This document shows positions 25,492-34,256 of a stretch of DNA of 64,000 bases, one piece after another (the first letter of the stretch is position 1; each line of letters starts with the position of its first letter). The notes below the pieces were generated by a model. That model was given only the letters and a program-made list of their open reading frames with translations. It searched no databases and was not told the origin of the DNA. The position numbers and the translations under genes are program-made. The stretch is from Halopelagius fulvigenes (GTDB taxonomy: Archaea; Halobacteriota; Halobacteria; Halobacteriales; Haloferacaceae): assembly GCF_042662625.1 (NCBI RefSeq), contig NZ_JBHSXH010000015.1:496001-560000 (forward strand). Reading direction: 5' to 3'.

Positions 25492-25647
25492 CCGACTCGC
25501 TCTCGGCCTCGTCCGCGTTCGGTCGGACCCGCCGACTCGTCCGACCGGTCCGACGCCCGCGCCGCGAACCGGCCGCGATCCGTTCTCCGCTCTTTCGCCC
25601 GAACCGTCGAGGTACTACCCCGGATGTGGTTCGTTCCCAAAGGTTAT

Positions 25648-25657
25648 TGATTAATCA
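25648..25657. promoter_or_regulatory. 10-bp palindrome at the trmB-like promoter
   Basis: TGATTAATCA is a perfect palindrome 22-31 nt before ATG 25679 and overlaps the only A/T block (GGTTATTGATTAATCAG), where the TATA box must lie. A position on the TATA box would suit repression, perhaps by the TrmB-type protein itself. Confidence 0.45.
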
Positions 25658-25678
25658 GTCTGGATACACGCCAGTACG

Positions 25679-26752
25679 ATGGACTCAACGGAGTTGCGGG
25701 ACGCGCTCGAAGACGCTGGGCTCTCGCAGTATCAGGCGGAGGCGTACACGACGCTCCTCCAACTCGGCACCGCGAGCGCGACCGAGGTGGCGGACTCGTG
25801 TGCGGTTCCGACCGCGCGTATCTACGACGTACTCCGCGATTTAGAGACGAAAGGGTACATAGAGACGTACGAACAGGAGAGCCTGCAAGCGCGGGCGTGC
25901 GACCCCTCCGTCGTCCTCGACGACCTCAGGGGCCGGGCGTCGATGCTCGAGGAGGCGGCCGACGAGATAGAGGAGCGGTGGGACGAACCGGAGGTGGACC
26001 AGCACAAACTGAGCATCGTCAAGCGCTTCGAGACGGTGATACAGCGCGCGGCGTCGCTCATCCGGGACGCCGAGAACGAGGTGCAGTTCGCCGCGACGCC
26101 GGAGCAGTACGAGACGTTGAAACCGGCGCTGCGGGAAGCGCTCTCGAACGGCGTCATCGTGAAGGCGACGCTCTACGCCGACTCGGCCGAGACGCTCGAC
26201 GGCGCGGAGTTCGACGGTACCGCCACCGAGGTGCGGCACCGAACCCTCCCGACGCCGTTCGTCGTCCTCATCGACCGCACCGGGACGTGCTTCGCTCCGC
26301 ACTCGCACTCGCTCAACGAGTACGGCGTCCTCGTGGACGACTACACGCTCACGTACGTCTTCCACTGGTACTTCCAGACGTGCCTCTGGGAGGTGTGGGA
26401 GGAGGTGTACAGCGTCCGCCCGGCGGACCCGCCCTTGGTCTACTCGGACCTCCGGCGGTGCATCCGCGAGATCGAGCCGTTTCTGGCCGACGGGGCCGAG
26501 ATCACTGCCCGCGTGAGCGGGTTCGAGACGGAGACCGGCGACGCCGTCGAAGTCGAGGGCCGAATCGTCGGCGTGAACTACGCCGGCGCGGGCGAGACGG
26601 AGGGGTCGCCGCCTCTCTCGCAACTCGCCGGTCGGGTGTGTTTCACCGTCGAGACGAGCGACGGCGGCGAACGGTACACCGTCGGCGGGTGGGGTGCCGT
26701 CCTCGAAGACGTGGAGGCGACGCGGATCACCGTCCTCGAACGCTCCGCGTGA
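25679..26752 (+). CDS. TrmB family transcriptional regulator
   Basis: 357 residues. Residues 1-75 form the winged HTH (GLSQYQAEAYTTLLQLGTAS, VADSCAVPTARIYDVLRDLETKGYI), 80-110 a coiled linker, and 115-350 the TrmB C-terminal sugar-binding region (EVQFAATPEQYETLKPAL... YGVLVDDYTLTYVFHWYFQTCLWEV). Haloarchaeal TrmB controls sugar and gluconeogenic genes in response to glucose; which family member this is cannot be said. No sugar gene is adjacent, so it may act globally or in trans. Confidence 0.93.
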   Translation: MDSTELRDALEDAGLSQYQAEAYTTLLQLGTASATEVADSCAVPTARIYDVLRDLETKGYIETYEQESLQARACDPSVVLDDLRGRASMLEEAADEIEERWDEPEVDQHKLSIVKRFETVIQRAASLIRDAENEVQFAATPEQYETLKPALREALSNGVIVKATLYADSAETLDGAEFDGTATEVRHRTLPTPFVVLIDRTGTCFAPHSHSLNEYGVLVDDYTLTYVFHWYFQTCLWEVWEEVYSVRPADPPLVYSDLRRCIREIEPFLADGAEITARVSGFETETGDAVEVEGRIVGVNYAGAGETEGSPPLSQLAGRVCFTVETSDGGERYTVGGWGAVLEDVEATRITVLERSA

Positions 26753-26952
26753 CGGTTCGTCCCCCGAGAGTCGTCGCCCGCCGTTCGTTCCATGCCGGAA
26801 CCTATACCAACAGGTAGACTCCTTTGAGTGGTATTGGTGAGAAATCGATTGTCCTCCAACCCGCTCACCCGGCCCGGAATAAGGGGTATATTGATATGCC
26901 CCCGCGAAACATTCGGTGACGTGAGTGTTCTCGGAACACCACGAAGATACAC

Positions 26953-27549
26953 ATGAGTGCTGACCAGCCACTCGTGCTCATCGTCGAAGATGAGCCGGAC
27001 CTTGCCGATCTGTACGCAACATGGCTCAAAGACGAGTATCGAGTCCGCGTCGCCTACGGTGGCCGCGAAGCGCTCGAAGCACTCGACGAAGCCGTAGACG
27101 TGGTGCTCTTAGACCGCCGAATGCCGGACCTCTCGGGCGACGAAGCGCTGGCGGAGATACGGAACCGCGGTTTCGAATGCCGCGTCGCCATGGTGACCGC
27201 CGTCGAACCCGACTTCGACATCGTCGCCATGGGATTCGACGACTACCTCGTAAAGCCCGTCTCGAAGGAAGCGCTCGAAGGGACCGTCTCGAACCTCCTC
27301 TTGCGCAACGCCTACGACGACGGCGTGAAGGAACTGTTCTCGCTCGCCTCGAAGAAGGCGCTCCTCGAATCCGAGAAGGACGCCACCTCCCTGGAGAGCA
27401 GCGACGAGTACAACGAACTCGACGGCCGCCTCCGGGAACTCAGGTCCGAACTCGACGAGGCGCTTCAGAATCTCGACGACGAACGCGACATCGCTGCCGT
27501 CTACCGCGACCTCGGCTCCGACGTCAAGTTCGAAGACCCCGACGAGTAA
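26953..27549 (+). CDS. HalX-type response regulator
   Basis: 198 residues. Receiver domain 1-120 with LIVEDEPDLADLY, phospho-acceptor Asp54 in LLDRRMPDLSG, and YLVKPVSKE; then the haloarchaeal HalX domain at about 125-190 (AYDDGVKELFSLASKKALLE... ELDGRLRELRSELDEALQ). HalX output is unknown. No histidine kinase is directly adjacent; the MEDS kinase at 28694 is the nearest. An A/T-rich stretch (TATATTGATATG near 26885) precedes the gene by 60 nt. Confidence 0.93.
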   Translation: MSADQPLVLIVEDEPDLADLYATWLKDEYRVRVAYGGREALEALDEAVDVVLLDRRMPDLSGDEALAEIRNRGFECRVAMVTAVEPDFDIVAMGFDDYLVKPVSKEALEGTVSNLLLRNAYDDGVKELFSLASKKALLESEKDATSLESSDEYNELDGRLRELRSELDEALQNLDDERDIAAVYRDLGSDVKFEDPDE

Positions 27550-27783
27550 CTTCTGCGCGTCTCGTGCATTCGCCGACCGCAGACCGCCGACCACCGACAG
27601 CCGAGGCCCGCCTCCGCGCGTCTCCCTCATCGCTCCTCGGTCGTTCGGAACGAGAGCTGGAGGTGACCGTTCGGACGCTTGGGCGTCGTCCCCGATCCGG
27701 CTCGACCGCCGAACTGGTCCATTGTCTACGCTGTCTTCGTTCTCGACTAAAAGCGTATGGGTGACAGTACCGCGAAGTGGCAC

Positions 27784-28566
27784 TCAGTCGATCGATAGCC
27801 ACTCCGAGGAGATGTCCGCGTCGCGGAAGTGCCACCGTTGGGCGAGTTCGTGGCCGTCGAGGCGGAGTTCGACCGTGGCGTCGAACAGCGGTTCGAAGAG
27901 GCGAACCGTCTCGGCGCGTCGGTCCTGCGGGAGCCGAAAGTGGGCCATCCCGCCGACCGACCGGACGTTGTTCCCGAGGACGTGGACGAACCGGAACACC
28001 GTCTCGCGGTCGTACTCGGAGAGAAGCGTCGGGAGGCAGTCGAACGCCACGCGAAGCTCCGCCGGGGCGAGTCCGGACGCGATGCCGTCGAACTGGTCTA
28101 TCGTCCTCGCTATCTGCAGTCCGAGGTCGATTATCTCTCCGTCGACGACTTCCGCGAGGGGGTCTCGACCGTCGGCGGTCGCCCGACCGTCGCCGTGGAC
28201 GTTCGCCGCGTCGAGTCCGACCGGACCGTCGGGGGCGGAGACGGCGGCGTCGCCTTCCGCGACCGCCGCGTGCCGCGCGTGCGACTCGTACCGGACGATG
28301 CGCGTCCACTCGGGCGTCCGCCGGGAGACGCCTTCGAGCCGCCGGTCCCTGTGCGAGACGCCCGCCATCGGCGCCACGAGGAGACGGCGACGGGGAGAGG
28401 CGTCGCCGTCGCCGAGCATCTTGGCGGACATCGTCGCGTACACTTCCTCGGGAACCGAACCGACGACGAGCAACGTGCTCCCGCGCGTCTTGAGTTCGTC
28501 GAGCGCACACGCGAAACTCGTCACGCCGTCGGAGGACTCGGCGTCGGTTCCGCCTCCCTGAACCAT
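27784..28566 (-). CDS. Haloarchaeal sensory-type protein (DUF7504-like)
   Basis: 260 residues. The start STLLVVGSVPEEVYATMSAKMLGDGD and the later strand/helix order (IARTIDQFDGIASG, LRVAFDCLPTLLSEYDRETVFRFVHVLGNN) resemble a RecA/KaiC-like fold that has lost its Walker motifs, as in haloarchaeal HTR-like/DUF7504 proteins. These occur near two-component genes, as here between a HalX regulator and a MEDS histidine kinase. Assignment from fold pattern only; function unknown. TATA TTATTTA lies 25 nt upstream on the minus strand. Confidence 0.7.
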   Translation of the reverse strand: MVQGGGTDAESSDGVTSFACALDELKTRGSTLLVVGSVPEEVYATMSAKMLGDGDASPRRRLLVAPMAGVSHRDRRLEGVSRRTPEWTRIVRYESHARHAAVAEGDAAVSAPDGPVGLDAANVHGDGRATADGRDPLAEVVDGEIIDLGLQIARTIDQFDGIASGLAPAELRVAFDCLPTLLSEYDRETVFRFVHVLGNNVRSVGGMAHFRLPQDRRAETVRLFEPLFDATVELRLDGHELAQRWHFRDADISSEWLSID

Positions 28567-28590
28567 TCAGATTGAGACACGACACCGCGT

Positions 28591-28600
28591 TAAATAATAC
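28591..28600 (-). promoter_or_regulatory. TATA box, minus strand, for the sensory-type protein
   Basis: GTATTATTTA on the minus strand, 25-34 nt before the start codon at 28566. Confidence 0.6.
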
Positions 28601-28660
28601 TTTGCGTGTTCGAGCAGTTAACGACGGGAGAGCGGTATCGAACCGGTATTGACTGCGACG

Positions 28661-28671
28661 AATACTTAATC
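28661..28671 (+). promoter_or_regulatory. TATA box of the MEDS histidine kinase gene
   Basis: AATACTTAATC, 23-33 nt before ATG 28694. With 28591-28600 it makes a divergent promoter pair in a 127-nt gap. Confidence 0.6.
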
Positions 28672-28693
28672 TCGTGGCGTCTGAGAGACTGCG

Positions 28694-30172
28694 ATGGATA
28701 AACAGGCGGCGAGTCACTCACACCGAGGGGGCCGCGACGGAGGCGTCGAGGACGCCGAACCCGTCCGAATGGAGAGCGGACTGGAGGCGCTTCGGTCGAG
28801 CCCGGAGTTTCGAGGACCCGTCGAACCGCTCGAAGACTTAGACGCGAACCAACACATCGCGCTGTTCTACGAGTCCCGGGAGGAGCAGTTCGCGGCCATG
28901 GTCCCGTTCGTCCGACAGGGGTTATCGCGGGGTGAGCGAGTCATGTACGTCATCTACGAACCGACCGAGGCCGACGTCCTCGAAGCGATGCGCGACGGCG
29001 GCATCGACGTGGACGCCGCCCTCTCCTCCGGTGCGCTGAGTTTCCACACCCTAGAGGAGACGTACCTCCGCACCGGCACGTTCGACCCCGACGACATGCT
29101 CTCCGTCTACCGCGACGCCCTGGAGAAGGCGAAGGCGGACTACTCCGGTTTCCGCGTGACCGCGGACACGAACTGGATACTCGACGAACGGACGGAGATT
29201 CCGGACTTCATGGAGTACGAGAGCCGGGTGAACCGCCTGTTCGAGGGCGAAGACTGCATCGCCATCTGTCAGTACGACTTAGGAACCATCCCCGCGGAGA
29301 TTCTCAGAGACGTCGTTCGGACCCACCCGCACCTCATCTACGACGGGACGCTCTGTCACAACTTCTACTACACGCCGCCCGAGGAGTACTTCGAACCCGA
29401 CGAACCGGCGCGGGAAGTCGAGCGAATGCTCGGAACGCTGGTGGACCGGACCAAAGCGAAGGTGACCCTCGCCGAGACTATCGAGGAGTTAGAGGAGTCG
29501 AACGAACGGCTCAAGCGGTTCGCCTACGTCGCCTCCCACGACCTACAGGAACCGTTGCGGATGATTTCGAGCTACCTCCGACTGCTGGAGAGGCGGCGCG
29601 CGGACGAACTCGACAGGGAGGCGCGAGAGTACATCGACTTCGCCGTCGACGGCGCCGACCGGATGCGCGAGATGGTCGAGGGGTTGCTCTCGTACTCCCG
29701 AATCGACATGCACGACCCCGCCTTCGAACCGGTCGACTGCAACGCCGTTCTCGAGGACGCGTTGAACGACCTGCGGATACGGGTCGAAGAGAGCGACGCG
29801 GTCGTCTCCGCGGGCGAACTGCCGACGGTCGTCGGCGACGCCAACCAACTGGAACAGGTGTTCTCGAACCTCATCTCGAACGCCATCAAGTACAGCGACG
29901 AACCCCCGCGCGTGGACGTCACGGCCGAGAGGCGGGGCGACCGGTGCGTGTTCTCCGTCGCGGACGAGGGGATTGGTATCGACTCGGAGTACCTCGACCA
30001 GATATTCGAGATTTTCAACCGACTGCACTCGAACGAGGAGTACCGCGGAACGGGTATCGGCCTCACTCTCTGTCGGAAGATAGTCAACCACCACGGCGGG
30101 GACATCTGGGTCGATTCCGAACCGGGCGAGGGGACGACGTTCTACTTCACCCTTCCGACGGAGAGAGCCTAA
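28694..30172 (+). CDS. MEDS-domain sensor histidine kinase
   Basis: 492 residues, no membrane span. Residues 52-215 are a MEDS domain (NQHIALFYESREEQFAAMVPFVRQGL... GTIPAEILRDVVRTHPHLI), linked to methanogen/haloarchaeal redox or light-linked sensing. A short coiled linker leads to HisKA with His282 in VASHDLQEPLR, then HATPase with NLISNAIKYSDEP, DEGIGI and GTGIGLTLC. Followed 69 nt downstream by a single-domain response regulator on the same strand, its probable partner. The sensed signal is unknown. Confidence 0.92.
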   Translation: MDKQAASHSHRGGRDGGVEDAEPVRMESGLEALRSSPEFRGPVEPLEDLDANQHIALFYESREEQFAAMVPFVRQGLSRGERVMYVIYEPTEADVLEAMRDGGIDVDAALSSGALSFHTLEETYLRTGTFDPDDMLSVYRDALEKAKADYSGFRVTADTNWILDERTEIPDFMEYESRVNRLFEGEDCIAICQYDLGTIPAEILRDVVRTHPHLIYDGTLCHNFYYTPPEEYFEPDEPAREVERMLGTLVDRTKAKVTLAETIEELEESNERLKRFAYVASHDLQEPLRMISSYLRLLERRRADELDREAREYIDFAVDGADRMREMVEGLLSYSRIDMHDPAFEPVDCNAVLEDALNDLRIRVEESDAVVSAGELPTVVGDANQLEQVFSNLISNAIKYSDEPPRVDVTAERRGDRCVFSVADEGIGIDSEYLDQIFEIFNRLHSNEEYRGTGIGLTLCRKIVNHHGGDIWVDSEPGEGTTFYFTLPTERA

Positions 30173-30241
30173 CACGTTTAGAGGGGAGTTTATACGGTAA
30201 GGAACGCTACTGGCCCACAGCCCCGACCGAGTGGTGAACCC

Positions 30242-30709
30242 GTGAGTCGAAACCCCAATCCCGGAGACGAACCCCTGCGAGTGCTCGTCGTAGAGGACAA
30301 TCCCGGGGACGTGTGGTTAATCGAGGAAGCGTTCGAGGGACTCGACGTCGAGAACTCGGTGACGTTCCTCACCGACGGAGAGGACGCACTGGACTTCCTC
30401 CTTCGACGCCTCGGGGGCGACGCGGGGGGCCTCGACCTCGCGATTTTGGACCTGAACGTGCCCAAAATCGACGGGAGAACCATCCTCGAGAGGATAGCGA
30501 GCGATTCGGACCTGCACTCGACGTCCGTCGTCGTCTTCTCGGGGTCGCGGTCGCCCGACGACATCCGCGAGACGTACGAGTTAGGGGCGGAAGGCTACTT
30601 CGTCAAACCGGCCGACCCCGACCGGTTCATCGAGACGGTTCGGACCATCGGGGAGTCGGCCGCCGACGCGGGGCGACTCCCCCCGGGTGAGTTTCGCAAA
30701 CTCGTGTAG
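30242..30709 (+). CDS. Response regulator (single receiver domain, Rcp1-like)
   Basis: 155 residues from GTG 30242. Receiver with LVVEDNPGDVWLIEEAF, phospho-acceptor Asp70 in LAILDLNVPK, Thr/Ser in VVFSGS and Lys in YFVKPADPDRF. There is no output domain, so it most likely relays phosphate from the MEDS kinase upstream to another protein. The NPGD motif after the acidic pair is typical of the Rcp1/CheY-like group in haloarchaea and cyanobacteria. Confidence 0.92.
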   Translation: MSRNPNPGDEPLRVLVVEDNPGDVWLIEEAFEGLDVENSVTFLTDGEDALDFLLRRLGGDAGGLDLAILDLNVPKIDGRTILERIASDSDLHSTSVVVFSGSRSPDDIRETYELGAEGYFVKPADPDRFIETVRTIGESAADAGRLPPGEFRKLV

Positions 30710-30843
30710 GCGTTTTCTCCGCATCAGAGACGTTCTACCCAGAAATCGGGTGCCGCGGGTCCGAACCGTCGAGTCGTGGGGCGGGCGGTCGCGGAGTCGA
30801 AGAGATAGCGGCGACCGGCCGAATCCGTATCGCGGGGGAGAGT

Positions 30844-32007
30844 TTATCGCTCCGCCTCGGCCTCGACGAACGCCTCGATTCGGTTCAACGCCTCCTTGAG
30901 TTCGGCCATCCCGGTGGCGTAGGAGACGCGGAGGTGTCCGCGTCCGCCCTCGCCGAAGGCGCTTCCGGGGACGAGAGCGACGTTCTGCGCCTGGAGGAGC
31001 TCCTCCGCGAACGCTTCGTCGTCCTCCCATCCGGGCGGACACTCGGGGAAGACGTAGAACGCGCCCTTCGCCTCGAAGCAGTCCATCCCGATGTCGTTGA
31101 ACCGCGAGATGACGTACCGCCGCCGCCTGTCGTAGGCGCGCCGCATCTCCTCGACTTCGTCCTCGCAGGAGTCGAGGGCTTCGAGGGCGGCGTACTGCGC
31201 CGTCGTCGGCGCCGACAGCATCGTGTACTGGTGGATGCGGTTCATCGCGTCGATGACGTCGGCGGGGCCGAGTGCGTACCCGAGGCGCAGGCCGGTCATG
31301 GCGTACGCCTTCGAGAACCCGTTGAACACCACGGTTCGGTCCCGCATCTCCGGTAACGTGGCGATGGAGACGTGTTCGTCCTCGTAGCGGAGGGCGGCGT
31401 AAATCTCGTCCGAGAGGACGAACAGGTCGTGTTCGCGGGCGAACGCCGCCACGTCGGCGAGTTGCCGTTCGGTCATCACCGCGCCGGTGGGGTTGTTCGG
31501 GTAACAGAGCACCAGTACGTCGGCGTCCGCCGCGCCCGCGCGGTCTAGGTCCTCGTACGTGAGAGCGAAGTCGTTCTCGACGGACGTCGGCACTGGGAGG
31601 GCGTTCCCCCCGGCGAACGTCACCGTCGGCACGTACGAGATGTACGAGGGTTGGGGGACGGCGACGGTGTCGCCGGGGTCCACCAACGCCCGCATCGCCA
31701 GGTCGACGGCTTCGCTCGCGCCCGCGGTGACGAGTATCTCCTCGTCGGGGTCGTACTCTAACCCGTACGCCGTCGCGCGGTCAGCGATGGCCTCGCGGAG
31801 TTCGCGCATCCCCCGGTTCGCGGTGTAGGAGGTCCGACCGCGTTCCAGCGAATCGATGGCGGCGGTCCGGGCCGCCCACGGGGCGGAGAAGTCGGGTTCG
31901 CCGACGCCGAGGGAGATGACGTCGTCCATCTCCTCGGCCAACTCGAAGAACCGACGGATGCCCGACGGCGGCGTCTCGCGGGCACGCGCGGAGAGGCGAT
32001 CGGTCAT
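30844..32007 (-). CDS. PLP-dependent class I/II aminotransferase
   Basis: 387 residues from ATG 32007. VISLGVGEPDFSAP near residue 29, CYPNNPTGAVM near 164, DEIYAALRYE near 193 and the PLP lysine in NGFSKAYAMTGLRLGY are aspartate-aminotransferase-like (subgroup I gamma). It may act on aspartate or aromatic/branched amino acids. The start overlaps the stop of the Lrp-like gene by four nt (ATGA), so they form an operon: a regulator paired with its likely metabolic target. The long frame extending further upstream is a shadow of the Lrp gene. Confidence 0.92.
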   Translation of the reverse strand: MTDRLSARARETPPSGIRRFFELAEEMDDVISLGVGEPDFSAPWAARTAAIDSLERGRTSYTANRGMRELREAIADRATAYGLEYDPDEEILVTAGASEAVDLAMRALVDPGDTVAVPQPSYISYVPTVTFAGGNALPVPTSVENDFALTYEDLDRAGAADADVLVLCYPNNPTGAVMTERQLADVAAFAREHDLFVLSDEIYAALRYEDEHVSIATLPEMRDRTVVFNGFSKAYAMTGLRLGYALGPADVIDAMNRIHQYTMLSAPTTAQYAALEALDSCEDEVEEMRRAYDRRRRYVISRFNDIGMDCFEAKGAFYVFPECPPGWEDDEAFAEELLQAQNVALVPGSAFGEGGRGHLRVSYATGMAELKEALNRIEAFVEAEAER

Positions 32008-32492
32008 GGCGAGAACGACAACCGGTCGTCTTCGTCGCCGTCGCCGAGTTCGACGCCCCGTTCCTTGTACGTCTCCATGACGAAGTGGGTCACCGTCTGG
32101 GTGACCTCCGGAACGGGGGCTATCTGCTCGGAGACGAAGTTCGAGACGTCCTGCATCGAGTCGCCGACCACGTCCACGGCGAAGTCGTAGTCGCCGGAGA
32201 CCAGACGGAGCGACGCGACTTCGGGGAACTTGCCGATTCGACGGGCAATCTCCTCGTACCCCGTCTCCCGGTCGAGTTCGACGTTCAGTTCGACCTCGGC
32301 CTGCACGTACTCCTCGTCGACGCGGTCCCAATCGACGATGGCCTGATAGCCGCGGATGACGCCCTCCTCCTCTAGCTCCTCGACGAGTGCTTCGACCTCC
32401 GCCGCTTCGAGTCCGGTCTGTCGCGCGAGGTCGTCGACGCTCTCGCGAGCGTTGCGAAGCAACAGGTCGAGTAGTTCCCGCTTCTCGTCCAT
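32004..32492 (-). CDS. Lrp/AsnC family transcriptional regulator
   Basis: 162 residues from ATG 32492 (MDEKRELLDLLLRNARESVDDLARQTGLE). HTH at 1-50, RAM domain at about 65-145 (VQAEVELNVELDRETGYEEIARRI, SLRLVSGDYDFAVDVVG). First gene of the two-gene operon with the aminotransferase. This pairing makes amino-acid-responsive autoregulation of the operon likely, but no operator was identified. The region upstream is A/T-rich near 32575-32640. Confidence 0.92.
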   Translation of the reverse strand: MDEKRELLDLLLRNARESVDDLARQTGLEAAEVEALVEELEEEGVIRGYQAIVDWDRVDEEYVQAEVELNVELDRETGYEEIARRIGKFPEVASLRLVSGDYDFAVDVVGDSMQDVSNFVSEQIAPVPEVTQTVTHFVMETYKERGVELGDGDEDDRLSFSP

Positions 32493-32787
32493 ACGGCAGT
32501 GGTTGCAGTCCCCGTTGATAGGGTTTACCCAACCGCGCGATCGACTCGCATCGGGTCCATGAATCGTATGCGGCGATACAGAAATTCCCGTTCGGCTATA
32601 CGTAGCCCCGGAGGACGCGTTAATTTCGACACCGATCTCGACTTCGTCGGGGACGCGCTGACCGTTACCTGTTCCTCCGAAAACGGCTCCGACAGAATGC
32701 GGCATGCGTGAGCGAACCGCAGGTTCGACGGTCCAGACGGACCGTCGGTTGCCCGTCACCGAACGGGGGAGTTCGCATCAGCGTTCG

Positions 32788-33228
32788 TCATCGGGGAGGG
32801 AAGTCGACGACGCCCAGTTGCCGGAGCAGCGTCAGATTGTCCGAGAGGAACCATCGCTCGGCGATCAGTCCGTCTTCGATACGGAAGAACGCCATCTGTT
32901 GGACTTCCATCTCGTTTCCCGTGGGTTCGATGCCCCAGAGGACTCCCTCGTGCGTTCCCCGACTCGTGATGTGGAGAGCGACCAGGTCCCCGCGAACGAC
33001 GCTGCGTTCGACTGTTTGGCTGACGTCGGGGAACGCCGAGAGAAACGACTCGTAGGACTCACGAATCGCCTCTACCCCCTTCTCGGATCCGAAGGGGTTG
33101 TGATCGACGGCGTTCGGCGCGTACAGGTCGTCGAGCGAGTCGAGGCCGCCGTCACCGAAGACCTCCTCCGGGATTCGACGGGCGGTGCGCTCGTTCTCCC
33201 GTTCCCGAGGAGTGAGCAAGTCGGTCAT
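32788..33228 (-). CDS. SnoaL-like polyketide cyclase/ester cyclase family protein
   Basis: 146 residues from ATG 33228 (MTDLLTPRERENERTARR). NTF2-like fold of the SnoaL/ester cyclase kind: YAPNAVDHNPFG, GVEAIRESYESFLSAFPDVS, VVRGDLVALHITSRGTHEGVLWG, and FRIEDGLIAERW. Such proteins are cone-shaped dimers, enzymatic or ligand binding. Divergent from the HTH-10 regulator at 33375, which could control it. A second SnoaL-like protein is at 47855. Confidence 0.88.
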   Translation of the reverse strand: MTDLLTPRERENERTARRIPEEVFGDGGLDSLDDLYAPNAVDHNPFGSEKGVEAIRESYESFLSAFPDVSQTVERSVVRGDLVALHITSRGTHEGVLWGIEPTGNEMEVQQMAFFRIEDGLIAERWFLSDNLTLLRQLGVVDFPPR

Positions 33229-33348
33229 TTTCGGCCCTTCCCCCGGCGAGTCGGCGAATCGATCGTTGAGCGGTGTTTCATTTCGACCACGACGGAAGGA
33301 GGCCACCGAGCAGCGTATGCTTGGCCAGAAACACGTTGCGTCTTTTAA

Positions 33349-33365
33349 GTACCCCGGCGGGGTAC
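33349..33365. promoter_or_regulatory. 17-bp palindrome in front of the HTH-10 regulator
   Basis: GTACCCC-GGC-GGGGTAC is a perfect 7-bp inverted repeat, 10-26 nt before ATG 33375 and directly after the TATA-like TTTTAAG. It could be an operator for autoregulation or, if transcribed, a hairpin. Confidence 0.5.
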
Positions 33366-33374
33366 CTCCCGTCG

Positions 33375-33977
33375 ATGCCACACCTGAAACTCGAACTGAA
33401 CGGAGAGGCGGTCGGAGGGTGGCTCGCGGAGCTCTCGACGGAGTTTCCCGACGACGAGTTTCGGCTCCTGGCGACGCAACTCCGCGACGAAGGCGCGCTT
33501 GTCACGCTCGAAGTTCGGACATCCGACGGTGGCGACGTCGTCCGCGAATTCGAAACGACACCCGAGGTGACAGAGATCGAACTCCTCCACACGGATCCGC
33601 AGGTCGTACTGCTCCAGTTTCTAACCGGAAGTTCGAAGGCGTACGATCCGCTCTACGAGTCCGGTTGTATCTCCATCTATCCGACGATCCTCCGAAACGG
33701 GTGGTTTTCCGTACACGTCGTCGCCGGTCACGAGAGCCTGTCCGCTTACCTTGCGGAGCTGGCGGCGGCGAAAATCCCGTATCGGGTGCGCTCTCTCACC
33801 AACTCTCACGAGACCGCCGCGGTACTGACGACCCGACAGCGGGAGTTCGTCGAGACTGCCGTCGAACGGGGGTTCTACGACGACCCCAGAACGTGTACGC
33901 TCACCGAACTCGCAGAGACGCTCGGCATCCACAAATCCGCAGCCAGTAGACTCGACACCGTGCGGAAAGTCGGCTGA
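33375..33977 (+). CDS. HTH-10 (Bat-type) regulator with apparent C-terminal frameshift
   Basis: 200 residues as read from ATG 33375. A haloarchaeal N-terminal domain to about residue 150, then the HTH-10 domain LTTRQREFVETAVERGFYDDP... GIHKSAASRL. Right there the frame changes: inserting one base near 33953 restores the expected ending RHRAESRLITH, running on to a TAG at 34009. As read, the second half of the DNA-recognition helix region is replaced by DTVRKVG. So either a real one-base deletion or a sequencing error. The group includes Bat-like regulators; target presumably the divergent SnoaL-like gene. Confidence 0.85.
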   Translation: MPHLKLELNGEAVGGWLAELSTEFPDDEFRLLATQLRDEGALVTLEVRTSDGGDVVREFETTPEVTEIELLHTDPQVVLLQFLTGSSKAYDPLYESGCISIYPTILRNGWFSVHVVAGHESLSAYLAELAAAKIPYRVRSLTNSHETAAVLTTRQREFVETAVERGFYDDPRTCTLTELAETLGIHKSAASRLDTVRKVG

Positions 33978-34256
33978 TCACCCACTCTCTCGCCGACGCT
34001 GTCCGCTAGGACCGCCAATGGGAGGCCACCTCGACGCATATTCCGGCTCGTCGAACGACTCCTCAGAGCGAGTAGACCGTTCGATACCGGGAATACGGGG
34101 CGTCGTTCCTCGAACCCGACGGACGGGTTCATCGCCGAACGGCATCTCGGCGATGGACGGGTGACGTTCGTTCTCCTGCGCCACACCTACCGAGCCCGGA
34201 CAGCCGGCGGCGGCGAACGGAATACACTTTGCGCGGGCGGTCAACTTCTCTCTCAC

